Assembly (NCBI GenBank): GCA_963402885.1
Contig: OY727103.1
Span: 6,548,501-6,612,500 of the forward strand
DNA from: Antedon bifida
Taxonomy: Eukaryota; Echinodermata; Crinoidea; Comatulida; Antedonidae
Direction of reading: 5' to 3'
Length of the DNA stretch: 64,000 bases
A program made the position numbers and the translations under genes. Under the pieces are notes generated by a model. That model ran no database searches, was not told the origin of the DNA, and was given only the letters and a program-made list of their open reading frames with translations. How positions within the stretch are numbered: position 1 is the stretch's first letter; each line of letters begins with the position of its first letter. Below are positions 1 through 12,959 of this stretch, piece after piece.

Positions 1-158
1 AGGAGTATGCCCTAGTCTAGTGGGCATGGAACGCAAATGTCGCATTTTCTACAACACTGACCCTTGAATTGTTTCTATTCTAAGTATTTTACACTTTGTA
101 GGGATGTTTTGAGAGGTTATAAAGAAAAAAGTGTTGGAAAGTTTAGAAAAACAAACTA

Positions 159-357
159 CAGTAGAACCTCAAGTATCGGGACACCTTCAGGACACAACAC
201 TTTGTTGGGGCCTGAAGGTGTCCCCTTAATAGGGGTGTCAACTGAATAGGGGCTGGTTTTAGCTTTAAAATATATATTTCCCTTTATTCAATTCACAAAT
301 GTCCTCTTAATAGGGATGTCCTCTGAATAGGGATATCCCAAAAGAGGGGTTTTATTG
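159..357. mobile_element. Tc1/mariner-type MITE
   Basis: The ends CAGTAGAACCTC and GGGGTTTTATTG are imperfect inverted repeats flanked by TA on both sides, a mariner signature. Inside are several GAATAGGG-GTGTC units. No coding capacity. Confidence 0.5.
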
Positions 358-359
358 TA

Positions 360-3300
360 TAAATGAAAAATAAAAGTGATAACCGGTTAAAATCAATTCA
401 AATCAATTAGGTGTTTTTAACCATTTTTTTAGCCATTTAACCAGTTATTAACTGTCCTGTTTCTGCTGCCAAGAAATTGGGGTTAATTTATTCACAACTG
501 TTATTAACCATTTTTTTTTTGCAGCCGAAACAGGACTTCAATTGCAATTGGCTTTTTCTGTTAGACAAGACAAAACATTAAATAAACTTATTTTTTTGTA
601 CAACATTGATGACCAAAAAAATCTAACTTATAAAACATTCCATCAAAGAATTTGGCAAGATAGATATTTTTTCCTGCAGGGAAAAAAGAACAAAATACAT
701 CATTAACAACATTAAGCCAGAATTTCTTTCCCCTATCATCATTCAAAAATGTATGTTAAAAAACATTTGCACAGACCAAAAGAAACCATGAACTTCATAC
801 TAACTTTAATTGAAACAATTAGACGTACATCACACACCGCTTTAAAAAACAACCACTGAAGCAACAAATCGCATTAGGTTTCATACCCAAGGGCGTGCAC
901 AACAAATTTACGAGAAAATTACCCATAATTAGGTCACAAAAGAAGAGAGGCACATGCAATTGGTTATGCTAACGACATCTGATGGATCTTCATTGCAATG
1001 GTTAAACCACAGTTTGTTCTAAATTTAGTTAGTTTTTAACGATTTATTCCATGTCGTTGAGAATGCACAATATTTTGCTGATTCATAGTTTCAGTATGAA
1101 TCCACTGGGATGGATGGCAGTGATATATAAACAGTGTCTAAAAATAGAAGACTCCGTATTAAGAAAATAGAATCACATAAAGATTGCAGAGAAAAGAGAC
1201 ATACACTGCAGGTTAGCAGATCCTAAAGAATATTAAAAGGCTGCTATGTTAACTTTTGTTTCACAATTGTGATTTCTTGAGTTGCTAAAAATCCTTACAA
1301 TGTTTGACGTTTTGTAAAAATAATGCCTATAATATTACTTTAAAAACATTAAACCAGGTCATTCCTTGTCTTAAATGTACGTTTTAATGGTTTATGATAA
1401 AAAGAAAGAAACAATGCACTACCGAAGTAGCTCACGTCGAATTTCCTCTTGTCTAAAGGCTAGCTAGGCTTAGTTTCTGTAGGCCTAGCTGGTAAACAGT
1501 GGTAACATACGAACATTGTACGCTAGCTATAGGTCTAGCCTGACATTGTCTAGTTGCTGTATTAAATGTGTTTCTGTTTTTGGCAGAATCTGTTAATACA
1601 AATTGGGGAAAACCCAGTATTTTCGCTGAAAAGTTAATACGATTATTCTATTTTGTTTTGGCTTTCACGTGTGTGTGTGTGTAGTTTGTGACCTTAAATC
1701 AGATCGAAAAAAACATAGGAAATGGCTTTAATGTTAACACCAAGAGTGTAAACATTAGTCCTCCTTAAAATTGTAAACATGTTTTCATCAAAAAGTCAGG
1801 ATATATTAAAATATTTTCTTTAGACCAGTTTCCAAGCAAATTACATTATAATATTGGAAGAGTCTACGAGTCGACGAATACATCTATATTCATTACTTGC
1901 TTTGATAATATCAGCCAGGCTGTTTTAAAATATATTAAACTGTTATTAGATGGTCAAATCATGACATTATCGTTTCAAAAACATTTCGTTTGATTGATGT
2001 TATATGACAGGCAGGTGGCCATTAAAAAAAAACATGACTATACACTCAAGCAAATATAGCACAAGTTGAAAAAGGATTTTATAATTTAATTTGTATATGG
2101 CTTGTTTTTTTGTTTAAAATAAGAGCCTGTCACATGATTCATGTCACATTAGCAATGTCACATGATTCATGTTATCAATTTACTACAGTATTTCACTATT
2201 TTATTATTTTATTATATATATAAATTTTATATTTCATAATTTTGAATTAATAAAAATGTTTTTTTTAATGAAAATCATATTTATATAAAAACTTTTTTTA
2301 CTTAAAATTACTATATAAACTGAAAACAAAATATTCAAAATAAATATTTTGACTAGCATTAAACATTAAAATTGAACAATTAAGTTAATAAAAATATGTA
2401 ACTGTAGCCAATTAAAGCCTATAGTAATTGCAGGGAAGACTGTAACTGTAGGCCCTACATAACATAGTTAGAAAAGTGCTAAATATTAGTGTTAGATTGA
2501 TTTAAAAAAAAGGGAAGTGAATTGGGTTTAAGTGAAGTCAGACGCAAAAATCACTATAAATGCAAAGAATAAAATCTTTCCCTTTATTTTTTTTCAACAC
2601 TATACGTACAGTAGTATAATATTAAAATAATATTTTATAAAATAGCACATAGTTATGCCACGTACCTGTATTTTCAGTGAATAAAAGTTTGTTTTATATA
2701 TCAAGTGACAACTGATCAACCTTCATGTATTATTACTTGTAATATAGTGTTAAAAAAAGTGTAAGCACCTTGTGTTGGCTTAATTAATTTGGTTTAATAG
2801 TGACTTCCATGACTTTATCTTCAAAAGGTAAATAAAAATTGTGTGTAAATGATACGATAAGGACACTTTCCCAACAATTTAATTCAAATTTTCTCAGTCT
2901 TTATCTATATATTTTATTATCCTCTACCTTGTAGAATCATGATTGGTTGCCCAGATCAGTGGCCAAACATATGGTGGCCGAAATGATCTAACGAGAGAGA
3001 GAGAGAGAGAGACTGTACAGTTTATGCAAAACACTGTTGTAATCTTTTTGTGGATTTTACTTGGTTGCCCATTTTACTTTAGTTGCCCTATGTACATTTT
3101 TGGTTGTCCCGGAACAAGGGCATCTGATTCTGCAAGCCCAGTAGCTCAAATTCAAGTGAGAGCATACTTCTACGATTAACTCTAGTGATTCCAAGCGCTT
3201 TTTCATGAGTTTTCAATGAAAAGATGTTAACAGTATTGCGTTCTTGGAAAAACAATGAACTCGTCCGTACGGTAATAACCAAGCATACTTGTTAGTCAAA

Positions 3301-3903
3301 TGCAATACGTACTGGTCCAACATTTTCACCAACCAACCCAGCACAGACAACGATCGGCTAGCCAAGTCGCTTTCAACTAGAAATTGTACATCTAGATATC
3401 TTAACCAAATGGAGAAGTTCGATTTTGCAGATGTTGATGTATAGAATTGGTAACAAGGAACAGATGAAAATAGTTGTGAAAAACTTCTTCATTGTCATCA
3501 TGATGGTGTTAGTAAGAAAACAGTGCATGTTTAAAATCAACTTGTTCTTTTTGCTAAACAATATGGACTTTACGCATCAGGAGGGAAGAGCTGGATGACA
3601 TCAAGTCCTGCCTATACAGTACATGTCCCAATTTGCAGATTTCTTTTTTAAATACCATGTTACATGTAATAAATTTTGCGCACAACACATTGATTTCCGA
3701 ATACTATCATTGCCGTAAATGTTAAAACTGATGTGTGGAGAGTAAATGGAGTACTAGATTGGATCGTCATCCGACAGAAATACAAAATACAAAACGTTCA
3801 AGCTTCAGAGAAGACAGCAGCTACTTTCATCCGATTCGCCCGTCCTGATGCGTAGAGTCCTGAATGGTGCGAAACAGACAGACATCAAGAACTCACGGTA
3901 ACT
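360..3903. other. AT-rich stretch with no recognised gene
   Basis: Apart from the GA microsatellite I see no coding exon, RNA gene or bounded repeat. Short open frames here have no recognisable product. Confidence 0.5.
2993..3012. repeat. (GA)n microsatellite
   Basis: An uninterrupted run of alternating G and A. A similar run lies at about 51203-51220. Confidence 0.9.
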
Positions 3904-3978
3904 TCAAAACGTCAACTTCATTCTACGTGCAGTTTGCTTCTTCTGTCTGATTGCCTTACGATATCGATTCCGTGATAA
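3904..3978 (-). CDS. Possible isolated terminal coding exon (24 basic codons)
   Basis: A good acceptor (pyrimidine-rich, ending TTTCTTGCAG) is followed on the minus strand by 24 codons ending RQKKQTARRMKLTF and TGA. The composition (R and K rich, K-x-x-A-R-R-x-M-K) resembles the basic tail I remember for NOL8. If it belonged to NOL8 the last intron(s) would span about 17 kb and at least one more exon would be needed to join the phases; I could not find one. It may instead belong to an unseen gene or be chance. Confidence 0.2.
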   Translation of the reverse strand, partial: LSRNRYRKAIRQKKQTARRMKLTF

Positions 3979-4339
3979 CTGCAAGAAATAAAATATAAGA
4001 ACACGTCTACTTAGATTTTTTTTCCAATTTCATATTTTTGATAATGTTAAAAAAGAAATTTCAAATTAAAGTAAGGAATGTGCCAACATGGTTTGATTAC
4101 AATTACTGGTAGATACAAGCAAGTCTGCAGATTATAGTGAACTATATTATATCTATGCTATTGCTATAGCTATCTCTGGGATTTAAGGTACACTGCCAAC
4201 AAAAGTAAATGTCAGATTTGGTACAGTAGTATAAATCCATATTGAAATATCTCATAATGGGATACGAGTATCAAAGTGCACTCAAGATCTTCATATATGC
4301 ACACACAGGAAGATAAGCTTAGCCGGGTATACCGGTCTA

Positions 4340-4640
4340 GCCACCCAGAAACATAAGCCCACCCAGGGACATAAGCCTACCCAAGGACATAAGCCCATGC
4401 TGGGACAAAAGCCTACCCAGGGACATAAACCTACCTAGAGACATAAGCCCACACAAGGAAAGCCTAACCAGGGACATAAGCCTACCCAGGGACATAAGCC
4501 TACCCAGGGACATAAGCCCACCCAGGGACATAAGACCACCCAGAGACATAAGACCACCCAGGGACTTATACCCACCCAGGGACATAAGCCTACCCAGGGA
4601 CATAAGGAACCCAGGGACATAAGCCTACCCAGGGATACAT
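4340..4640. repeat. 18-bp minisatellite (CCCACCCAGGGACATAAG)
   Basis: About 16 imperfect copies of an 18-bp unit. Because 18 is a multiple of 3 it gives open frames (MSLGG-type) that are artefacts. Confidence 0.92.
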
Positions 4641-4837
4641 GGTTTCTTTCACTGTTGTTTCTAATACAAAATTATCCATGTAAACTTCTATGGAAACTAA
4701 ATAAGCAAAAAATAAAATCATAATAAATGTCTCTCTTCTTTTCTAACTGTCAAAGACCATTAACGTCTGATCTAAAAAAAAAATCCATAAAATGAAAGTA
4801 TGACAACTTTTTTTAATCAACTTGTTATGTTGGCCAA

Positions 4838-4908
4838 TGTTGATGAATGTCCCGCATGAATGTTGATGAATGTCCCGCATGAATGTTGATGAATGTCCCG
4901 CATGAATG
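4838..4908. repeat. 23-bp tandem repeat, three copies
   Basis: Three near-identical units of GTTGATGAATGTCCCGCATG plus AAT. Too few copies to call a satellite. Confidence 0.9.
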
Positions 4909-5221
4909 CATTACTGTTCAAAATGTTCAGTTTCTTTGAAAATAGATAAACGATTACAATCAAAAGCAATTACCGTTAATTTAAAGTATAATATTTAAAA
5001 AAAAGCAAATGAAGTTAAATCTGCCCGATTACACTTGTCAAACAAAATTAGTTTGATTCCTAAACTTTTTACTTGTTTAACAAATAGACACAATGAACAT
5101 AAAAAAGGGTGAAAAAGATAAATGTATCTTATCTTATTTCTGGCAATTTTCTATATATTATTATAAGTATTTAAGAATATAGTATTAGTAGTCTAAAACT
5201 AAAAGTTTGTTTCACCGTATG

Positions 5222-5615
5222 CAAGCTTGGTTCCAACTGGGATGCAACACAATTTAATCTTACCAATCAGAACATGGACCTATAAATTAGGTAACCTAAT
5301 TTATAGGTCCATGATCAGAAGCAAGATGACCTGTTGCAGGCCTTGTCGTTTAAGGCGAGCGAGTGTGACCACTCACCTAACACACTTCTAAACTGCCCTT
5401 GAGGAGAGCGATTTACAACACGCCTAAATTTGGTAAATTTCTACACACCAAAGTAAAACAGCACACCTACAGCACCCCTAAATGTATTGAGGAGTGCAAT
5501 TTGTAGCACACCTACAATTTTAAAAAGACAAGGCCTGCTGTTGCTTGCGATTGTTCAAACTACTGTATTGCATTGTGTAAAGGTGCCTTGCATCCAATTG
5601 GGAAGGAACAAGCTT
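5222..5615. mobile_element. MITE with CAAGCTTGGTTCC termini
   Basis: Inverted ends: CAAGCTTGGTTCCAACTGGG on the left, CCAATTGGGAAGGAACAAGC at the right. Related elements occur at 10515-10601 and 22374-22673. It encloses a 41-nt perfect hairpin at 5273-5313. Confidence 0.6.
5273..5313. repeat. 41-nt perfect inverted repeat (20-bp arms, 1-nt loop)
   Basis: CATGGACCTATAAATTAGGT, then A, then its exact complement. It could extrude as a cruciform. It lies inside a MITE. Confidence 0.9.
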
Positions 5616-6413
5616 ATAATTCATTCAAATAGCCTTGCGATCAATATAGAAATATTGGAAACCATATGGTAGATATCTTGGTGACACTCAGAGAAGATGA
5701 GTCAAACACCAGACAAAGAGACAATTGTCATTGGGAGCACTTATAAACTTTTACCCCATCATTAAAACTGATAATAAAACATTGAACATACAACACGCAT
5801 CAAATAATGTTAAAATGACAGTGAAATTTGGTAAAAACACCTTCAGTCTATCCCTAGATACCACATGTTTATATACAACCTTTTTCCACAGCTGATTCTA
5901 ACAAGGTTATAAACAAACACCCACTTTAAAACTCGTTTTATAGTCAAATACAATCAACATCATCACTATACATAGTCTAAAATGTTTATCTTTATGTCTG
6001 TGTTTTATTCTTTTATTGGCACATACCCTTTGTTACAATTGACACACGTCTACGCCAAGACACACTTGGCAGCCATTATGTGACATGTTATCAAACTAAA
6101 ACTAAGGCTACTTATAGATGTTTAGATTTTATATTTACGTATCATAAGTGAGGTTACATTGTAATTGTGTTAACAACAAAAAATTAATTGTACAGTACCT
6201 CTTCTTTACAAACTAAAATGTCATTGTCACACATCAGGGTGACCAAGCAGGGGGTTCTTATTTTCCTGAACACTTGAAGTAGGTGTATACTATTCTATAG
6301 ATTTAAAAGTCCCTCAAATACTAAAGACTGCTACAAACTAAGACAATAACGATCAACGATAAATAAACATACATTTTTCTTGCACAAAATTAAAACAAAA
6401 GAAAAATAGAAAA

Positions 6414-6706
6414 TTAGATGTTTTGAGAAAAAATTCGCAAGTAGTTCTCGGGTGGGAATCGAACCCACGACCTCCAGATCACTAGCCTGGCGTTCATACC
6501 TCTAGACCACTGAGCTTGCGCTGATGGCTAGTGATTAGATTCGAGCCCAAGTAAGCAGCGGGTACTGCACCAACAGGATTGTAATTGTAGTACTTGCGAA
6601 TATTTTCGCAAGTATTCTCAAATGTACTTAGTATAAAGTACAAATTACGTCAGAGTAGGGCAAAACATCTAATTACTCAACTCCCTGACGCAAAACTACA
6701 ATTACA
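6414..6706 (-). mobile_element. tRNA-headed SINE or foldback element with 12-bp target duplications
   Basis: The element is flanked by identical AAAAATAGAAAA copies at 6402-6413 and 6707-6718. It splits a MITE whose intact relative is at 40484-40870, so the insertion limits are clear. It contains a tRNA-like sequence on the minus strand and short inverted copies of TTAGATGTTTTG near its ends (6414 and about 6662-6674). Long duplications suggest target-primed insertion, as for SINEs; the inverted ends are unusual for a SINE. Confidence 0.6.
6445..6524 (-). pseudogene. tRNA-like sequence, probably Thr(AGT)-type, degenerate
   Basis: On the minus strand the D arm reads GCTCAGTGGTCTAGAGGTA, the anticodon arm CCAGG-CTAGTGA-TCTGG (anticodon AGT), and the T arm GTGGG-TTCGATT-CCCAC is perfect. 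The 5' side of the acceptor stem does not pair with CCGAGAA, so a functional tRNA is unlikely. It is the head of the element that contains it. Confidence 0.55.
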
Positions 6707-7003
6707 AAAAATAGAAAAGTTTTCATTCTAGAACTATTGTACCCTGTATATTATAACCATTTATGTTGTCTTTGTTCATAATATTTTTTTATTAAATACA
6801 ATTAAATGATGTGATGATCAATAAGAATAATAAAATCGTTTGATTGGACATGCGAAAATATTATTGTTATCATACATCGCATAAATAGTTATCCTGTAGT
6901 ACTAGAAAGAAAACTTTTTCTATCTTTTGTTTCATGTAGTAAGAAAAATGTATATTTATCTATCTTTCGTTAATCGTTATCGTCCTAGTGTAAAAAGGCC
7001 TAA

Positions 7004-9715
7004 ACTCACCTAATTTATGTTTAATGTGGCCAAAAAACCTAAGTTTCATAAGTCGTATACCCAATCCAGACAAATCAATGTCAAAAGACAAACAAAGTAT
7101 TAACATTGTTGTACAAAAGCTCTACAATTACTTCCCAATAAATATTTTTACAGTTTGCCAACTACTCCGCAACAGCTAATAACATCATTCTAAACTTTCC
7201 CTTTTGAACACCAAAACAATTGTTAATTTTCTTTGTAAGAACAATTTCTCAATAATATCGCTGTTCAGCGTGAAAGAGAAACCGAATTCTGTTTGGCAGG
7301 GGTACAAACCAAACAAAATTAGTAGACTAGACAGGATCTGACAAACAATTAACGAACTAAAGGTGTAAAACATTGCAGATTGTCGTTGATTAAAACCATA
7401 TTATTGCTTAAGATAAAACCATATTGTTTGAACACACGTAACCCCTACTCTTCCGAGATGTGCACTGTGACGTCACAGCAATTTACTGCGACGGCTGTAC
7501 GGCGAGCGTGTGCAGCGATATCCTTAATCTTGCGATTGTTCTGAAATCATATGTACATCCCTAATACGTTGTAAAAATATGATCCTTTAAAAGGCTCACA
7601 AGCAGATATAGGATCTTTATAGATTTTTAAGTCACTATAGAGATTTGTACACCACCAGAACTATTGACAAGGGGGGCCTTGACATTGCCGATCTTAAGGC
7701 GAGCATGTTCTTCCTTGAATATGACACCTTTAATATTTTTACTCATCTTCTCCTCTTCCATCCGACACTATTGAGCCAACTTTCAAGTCCTACTAGTTCT
7801 TTACGCGTCGTCTGACGGTTCTGAAACATGGCATGCATACACTAGGGTAATAGGTGAACAAAGCTATAGAGAGAAAATGTTCGTACTTCAACCGGATGCA
7901 GAATTATGACATCATAAACATGGTACCAATCGAAAAAAGTGTAATTTATAAAGTACTACTCCTTCCTTATTCGTTGTAATATTGAGCTGGGATTTGGCAT
8001 GAATATACTACAGGGACATGTCCTCAAAGCTATATTTAAAATTTCAAACTATAGAGCTGGATTTTTAAATTTCAAACCGGATGCAGCCATATGACGTCTC
8101 GAAGATGGTTACCTTGGTGCCAAACGATTTTCGTCGTAATATAGCCGTGTTTGGCGTCATTTCAAAGGTCTTGACTTGGAGAATAAGAATATATACAGTA
8201 AAACCTACCTATGATATTGTGGCGTCATTACAGCTTCTTTTGCTGTACCCCGAGTATGTATGTTATTATTAGTATTATAATGCAATTTGATAATTACAAT
8301 TACTATTGAAAGAAATGCTGAAAACCTATATTACTGAATGAGCAGAAGATCATAAAACTATTGTTCATATCATTACACATGTATTTTATAAAAATATACA
8401 AATATATACTTTAAAGTAGCATTAATCCAAATGCCAACTTTATGTCAATGACTACGAACCAGATGTCTTTTATAAGATGGCTAAATGAACCAGATACACC
8501 ATAAACAAACCAAATTCTAATTGGTCAACGGTACAACTCTCTGTTGCTGAACACTACATTACAATCTATATCTCAACGCACCAAATTTTTCAATACAGAC
8601 ACAATCTCAAGGTCAAAGATTCAATCGTTTGAAACACAACTAAAAGTTTGATTTTATTTAGTCAAACAACAAACTTCGAATCAAATTTGAAGTCGTACTA
8701 AATGTCCATGGATAAAGTACAGGAAATTGGCAGTTAGCAGGCCATTATATTACATCAAGTTTTTTACAACAATTGATATCCCTTGATAGCGGTTAAATTC
8801 AACTGTACTTTAAATCGCATACACATGGGGTACATTTAGAGCGCACGGGAGGGATGCTCTATACTCGGGGGGAACCCTAAGACAAGTAAACAGCCTTGAA
8901 ACTGAAAGACAATAATCTTCACAAATTTATCTTTTCTATCAGTTTCTGATTTTATCATAAAGAAGACAGTACAGTTGTCATCATAATGATGAATGGACAA
9001 TAAACAATGTATGTTACAAAACATGAAAGTAAAAGAATTTGTAAATGTATGTCACTTGATATAACCTAAAAAAATGTGCCTTTTTAAGCCTGTTTTCCAC
9101 TAGGAGAATTCATGCAAATTCACCGTTTCGCAGACAAAAAAATCGCGCGTTCATTCAAATACAAGAGCAAATATAATATTTTCATTTCCATCGCATGTCT
9201 CCAGAGGTTGTTTCTCCAACGTGCTCCATTTTGACGTGATTATGATCATGATATTTTATTTATTTTGTTTTTGATCATTTTAAAATTCACATAAAAAGAC
9301 AGCTTGATCATGATCAGTAAGCATGAGCAACAATAAATGTGAAGTGTCATTAAAAATATAATCAGATAGTATAGCATAATATAATAATGACAAATGGCTG
9401 ACAAAGCACTCTTCCTAATACAAATTTGAACGATGATACTTAATTTTCTTTCTTCTTTGTTCGGAAATCTTTGTTTCCTTTCCTTTGTTTAACTTTATTA
9501 TTTGCCGTCCCATGACTGTACGTTATCCGACAGCATCGCAATAATATATCCAGGCACCTTCCCTTTGTAAGTATCCGCAAAACTCTTGATCTTATCGCAA
9601 CCCATTTAGATGTTGTTTCTATTTTAAGGCACGTTCGTATTAACCTTTTTCTTCTGAACTTTCATTTTGGAGTATTTTGTGCCGTTGTTACATTCTACAG
9701 GTTTTATAGTCTTTA
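7004..9715. other. No recognised gene; one diverged tandem duplication
   Basis: At about 7885-8160 two diverged copies follow each other, each starting ACCGGATGCAG with a central CGT-GTAATAT. A TGTGACGTCACA palindrome sits at 7466-7477. Nothing else is recognisable. Confidence 0.45.
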
Positions 9716-9718
9716 ACC

Positions 9719-10470
9719 ACCTGGCCAGCTCAGGAGGATTCGGACAATGTTAGAAACAATGACGGCCCTTCTGGTCGTCAAACATCAAGGACAGTATTAA
9801 TACAAGAATGAAGATTTTGCCAAAAAAAATGCTCAGAGGGATCAGAAAATCTAGTTTGTCACTTAAAAAACGTAACACCTGGCTAGCTCTGAGGATTCGG
9901 ACAATGTCACTCGACATGTTAGAAACAATGGCACTTCTGGTTGAAAATCTAGTTTGTCACTTAAAGGACATAACACTTCAACCACCTGGCTAGCTCTGAG
10001 GATTCGGACACTTCACTTGTTGAAACATAAGGATGGTTTTAATACAACACGAAAATGAAAATTTGTCAAGATGAAACTGACTGAAGACTCAACGGATTTG
10101 GAAAATCTGGCTTGTCACTTAACAAAGGTAACGTATTGTTACTCTAGCGATTCGGACAATGTCAGTTGACATGCAAGAAACAATAGTGGAACTTCTGGTT
10201 GGAACACAAAGATGGTTTTAATAGAACCAGAGAATATAGATGTAATTGTCTACTAAACTCGGAGGATTTTGGAAATATAGCTTGTCACTTAACAAACGTA
10301 ATACTTCAACCACCTGGCTAGCTCTGAGGATTCACTTGACATGTAAGAAGACATTGTGGAACTTCTGGTTGTACACACAAGGATGGTATTAATACAACAC
10401 AAGAATGAAGATTTTGTAACTAACTTGCTGAAATGCTCTGCAGATTTAGAAAATCTAGCTTGACACCCAC
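9719..10470. repeat. Irregular tandem repeat, units about 100-170 bp
   Basis: The anchor CACCTGGCTAGCTCTGAGGA recurs at about 9720, 9882, 9982 and 10310, with a weaker copy near 10140. Between anchors GGAACTTCTGGTTG and TTAATACAACAC also repeat. Confidence 0.8.
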
Positions 10471-10514
10471 AAAAGGTATATTTCTGAGTCAACTTTTGGG
10501 GTGCTATTTATAAA

Positions 10515-10601
10515 ATTTGGTTCCCAATAGGACAAAAGCAATAGTTTGGATGATAAAATTACCTAAAATGTTTGTATATTGTATTCTATTGGAACCAAGC
10601 T
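10515..10601. mobile_element. Short MITE of the AAGCTTGGTTCC family
   Basis: TTTGGTTCCCAATAGGACAA on the left pairs with TTGTATTCTATTGGAACCAA on the right. Only about 87 bp. Confidence 0.5.
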
Positions 10602-10829
10602 GAAAGCGTCTTTCATACCTGATCCGGTCCGGCAAATGAAATCGCATCTCAATGCTTGATTTTCACAATGCTTCATGCAGCTATGCAGATGCGTGTAGCC
10701 AATGCTAAGTTGCTTTACACGCAATTTGATGCAAACCTGAACTGAAGCTGCACCTGATTATAACTAAAGTAGGAAATTATAACAGTCACAGCTGCACTTC
10801 ATATTACAAAATTAAGTATTAGTACATCT

Positions 10830-11010
10830 AAGCTCGAATCCTATGCTCGATTACATTCCTATGCTCGGGTAGAATCCCATGCTCGGGTAGAATCCCATGC
10901 ACGGGTAGAATCCCATGCTCGGGTACAATCCCATGCTCGGGTACAATCCCATGCTCGGGTACAATCCCATGCTCGAGTACAATCCCATGCTCGAGTACAA
11001 TCCCATGCTA
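10830..11010. repeat. 18-bp minisatellite (GGGTACAATCCCATGCTC)
   Basis: About nine copies of an 18-bp unit. The open frame through it (AWDCTR units) is an artefact of the period. Confidence 0.92.
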
Positions 11011-11134
11011 ATCCCTCCTTCCAATTTAGGCTAAATGTCATGTACTCATACTCGGTCATACAGTACAAGTTAAAACTAATTTGCTAGCTTTGAAAATACA
11101 GCCTAAAAACATCACAAGTTATGAGAGCAAAAGA

Positions 11135-11485
11135 CTATATTATTCATGTTAATAAAACCCATTATATAAACACCTAAATCAATTCCTGTCATTTGATTGG
11201 ATGATTGTGGGTCACATGGCGTCAATAGTACGCACTATTTAACGATTGTTAACATAGTACTTTTTTCTCTATTTTCTGCTTCGAACAATCAGTCTATATA
11301 AACTATATAAACAGTCCATAAACATCAAAGTTACTGTATGTGCATATCCAAGGTGGCAAAGATTATACTCATGTTAATAAAACCCATTATAACACCTAAA
11401 TAAATTCCTGTCATTTGATTGGACGATTTTGGGTCACATGACAATCGAAAAATCAAAGTTGGCATATCCAAGGTGGCAAAGATGT
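11135..11485. repeat. Direct duplication with two copies of about 100 bp
   Basis: CATGTTAATAAAACCCATTA and ATTCCTGTCATTTGATTGGA occur in both copies, and GGCATATCCAAGGTGGCAAA-like sequence recurs at about 11343 and 11461. Confidence 0.75.
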
Positions 11486-11489
11486 GTTA

Positions 11490-12955
11490 CTAATATCATT
11501 ACAGATTAATAAACGATTTCCGTATGTTTTCACTATCACATGACCTCTAAACGGTAATAATTAGGGTTTGTCCATGAATATAGATAGAAAAAAAGATAAG
11601 AAAAAAACACGAAGGAAATTATAAATCGCAAAACGAGTGATCTGGACAGGCTGATAAGTAAAAGGTTTCCACAGAACAGATTTCAAAATATGTTTTGTTG
11701 AGTGAAGTCAAGGAAAACTTTCACTATGTGTTCTATAAATAAAAGAAACAAATTTATAAAATAAGGAATTAAAAAAATACGGTCAAAAACTAAATAGGAA
11801 GAGTATTAGATTTAAAGAGAGTATCTTTTTGTTCTGAAAAGAAATTCTGGGAGGTGTGGACGAGTTGATTGGCGAGACAAAAATAAAACAGTATTTTCAA
11901 GCACCCCGAGATTCCTTTCGGCGAGTACTGTTTTAAAATTAGACTGGGTGTCTCCTATCCAAGCACAATATAATACAACACATAAAAAACATTATGACAC
12001 CATTCAGCAGCAGATTTTGAAAAATGGACCAAGTGGACGGCACCAAAACACCCTCAAATCATGTCAGGCCTGATGAAGAAAACCTTACATTTAGTAATGT
12101 GCAAATCAATGTCTTAAATAGTCTGAAATTGTTAATTGTATTCTCACAAGCATCCATATTAATCAGTTCCCTTATATTCCATAGAGGACTAAATTATTAA
12201 CTATTACTATCAAATATGTCATCAGAAAGCATAGACAAAACAATGTTAATTAAATATGTAGAATTTTTCATACAACAATATCCTTTTCTTTCGATACATT
12301 TGCTAAAGTTTTTAATTATGACCGAGTTTCTACAATTTCTAGGGTCAAAGTTGTGGCAGACGTACACAATAGGGGAAAAACAGGAAAAACAATCAACTTC
12401 CTTTGAATTCTGATGCACGTCAGGAATGACGCCGTACGGATTAATAAAACAATTTGATTTAAAAACATTAAATCAAAATCAAGTTTAAATTCACAATGAA
12501 ACAAATTATTCAATTCGAAGCAAAAAAATAACAAAAAAGCCAATTACTTAAAATTAAAACATCTTCGCATGAGGATGGATATTTTGATCGTATCACTGTC
12601 TGAATCATCGTAAATTGATTGCGTATTTCTAGGATCAGAACTCCCTACAGTATGTCATCTCGCCAAGAAATAGGACATTTTCAATATCAACAATTAAATT
12701 CTAAATATACCATTTATTTTGACTAGCAGTTGTGATATGACATTGAAAATATGCAAGACAAAAACTTATATTTTTCCTGTTGAATCATATCAAATTATTA
12801 TAGTTAATATTTTAAAGAAAAAAAGAGTACTACGTAGTTGTCCTGAAATGTATATTGAAATAAATCATTTAAAATTCAGGAAGACTATGTATGTATTTTG
12901 TATAGAAATCTTATTCATTTTCAAATGTTTGCATCTTCTTCATAATGACATTGTT
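11490..12955. other. No recognised gene
   Basis: AT-rich sequence with short open frames on both strands that overlap each other and lack recognisable motifs or flanking splice signals. Confidence 0.45.
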
Positions 12956-12959
12956 CTTC

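Larger units (their letters stand above)
6331..7003. mobile_element. MITE of the GATAACGAT family, interrupted by the tRNA-headed element
   Basis: Ends carry AATAACGATCAACGATAAAT and its inverted partner CGTTAATCGTTATCGTCC. The interior matches 40484-40870 (for example ATCAATAA-AATAAAATCG) once the nested element at 6414-6706 is removed. Confidence 0.55.

Noticed and set aside
4337-4620. MSLGG-type and CPWVGL-type repeat proteins
   Set aside because: Frames through an 18-bp minisatellite with no splice or start context.
7465-7478. CTGTGACGTCACAG palindrome as a CRE promoter element
   Set aside because: A perfect CREB-type site, but no gene start is recognisable nearby and single sites of this length occur by chance.
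7739-7835. Possible minus-strand exon (NRQTTRKELVGLESWLNSVG)
   Set aside because: It has an acceptor-like start and a stop but no matching upstream exon and no recognisable homology.
8836-9024. Minus-strand frame starting MFCNIHCLL
   Set aside because: No splice sites in phase, no family resemblance, and AT-rich random composition.
10859-11068. AWDCTR-repeat protein
   Set aside because: Frame through the second 18-bp minisatellite; no supporting context.
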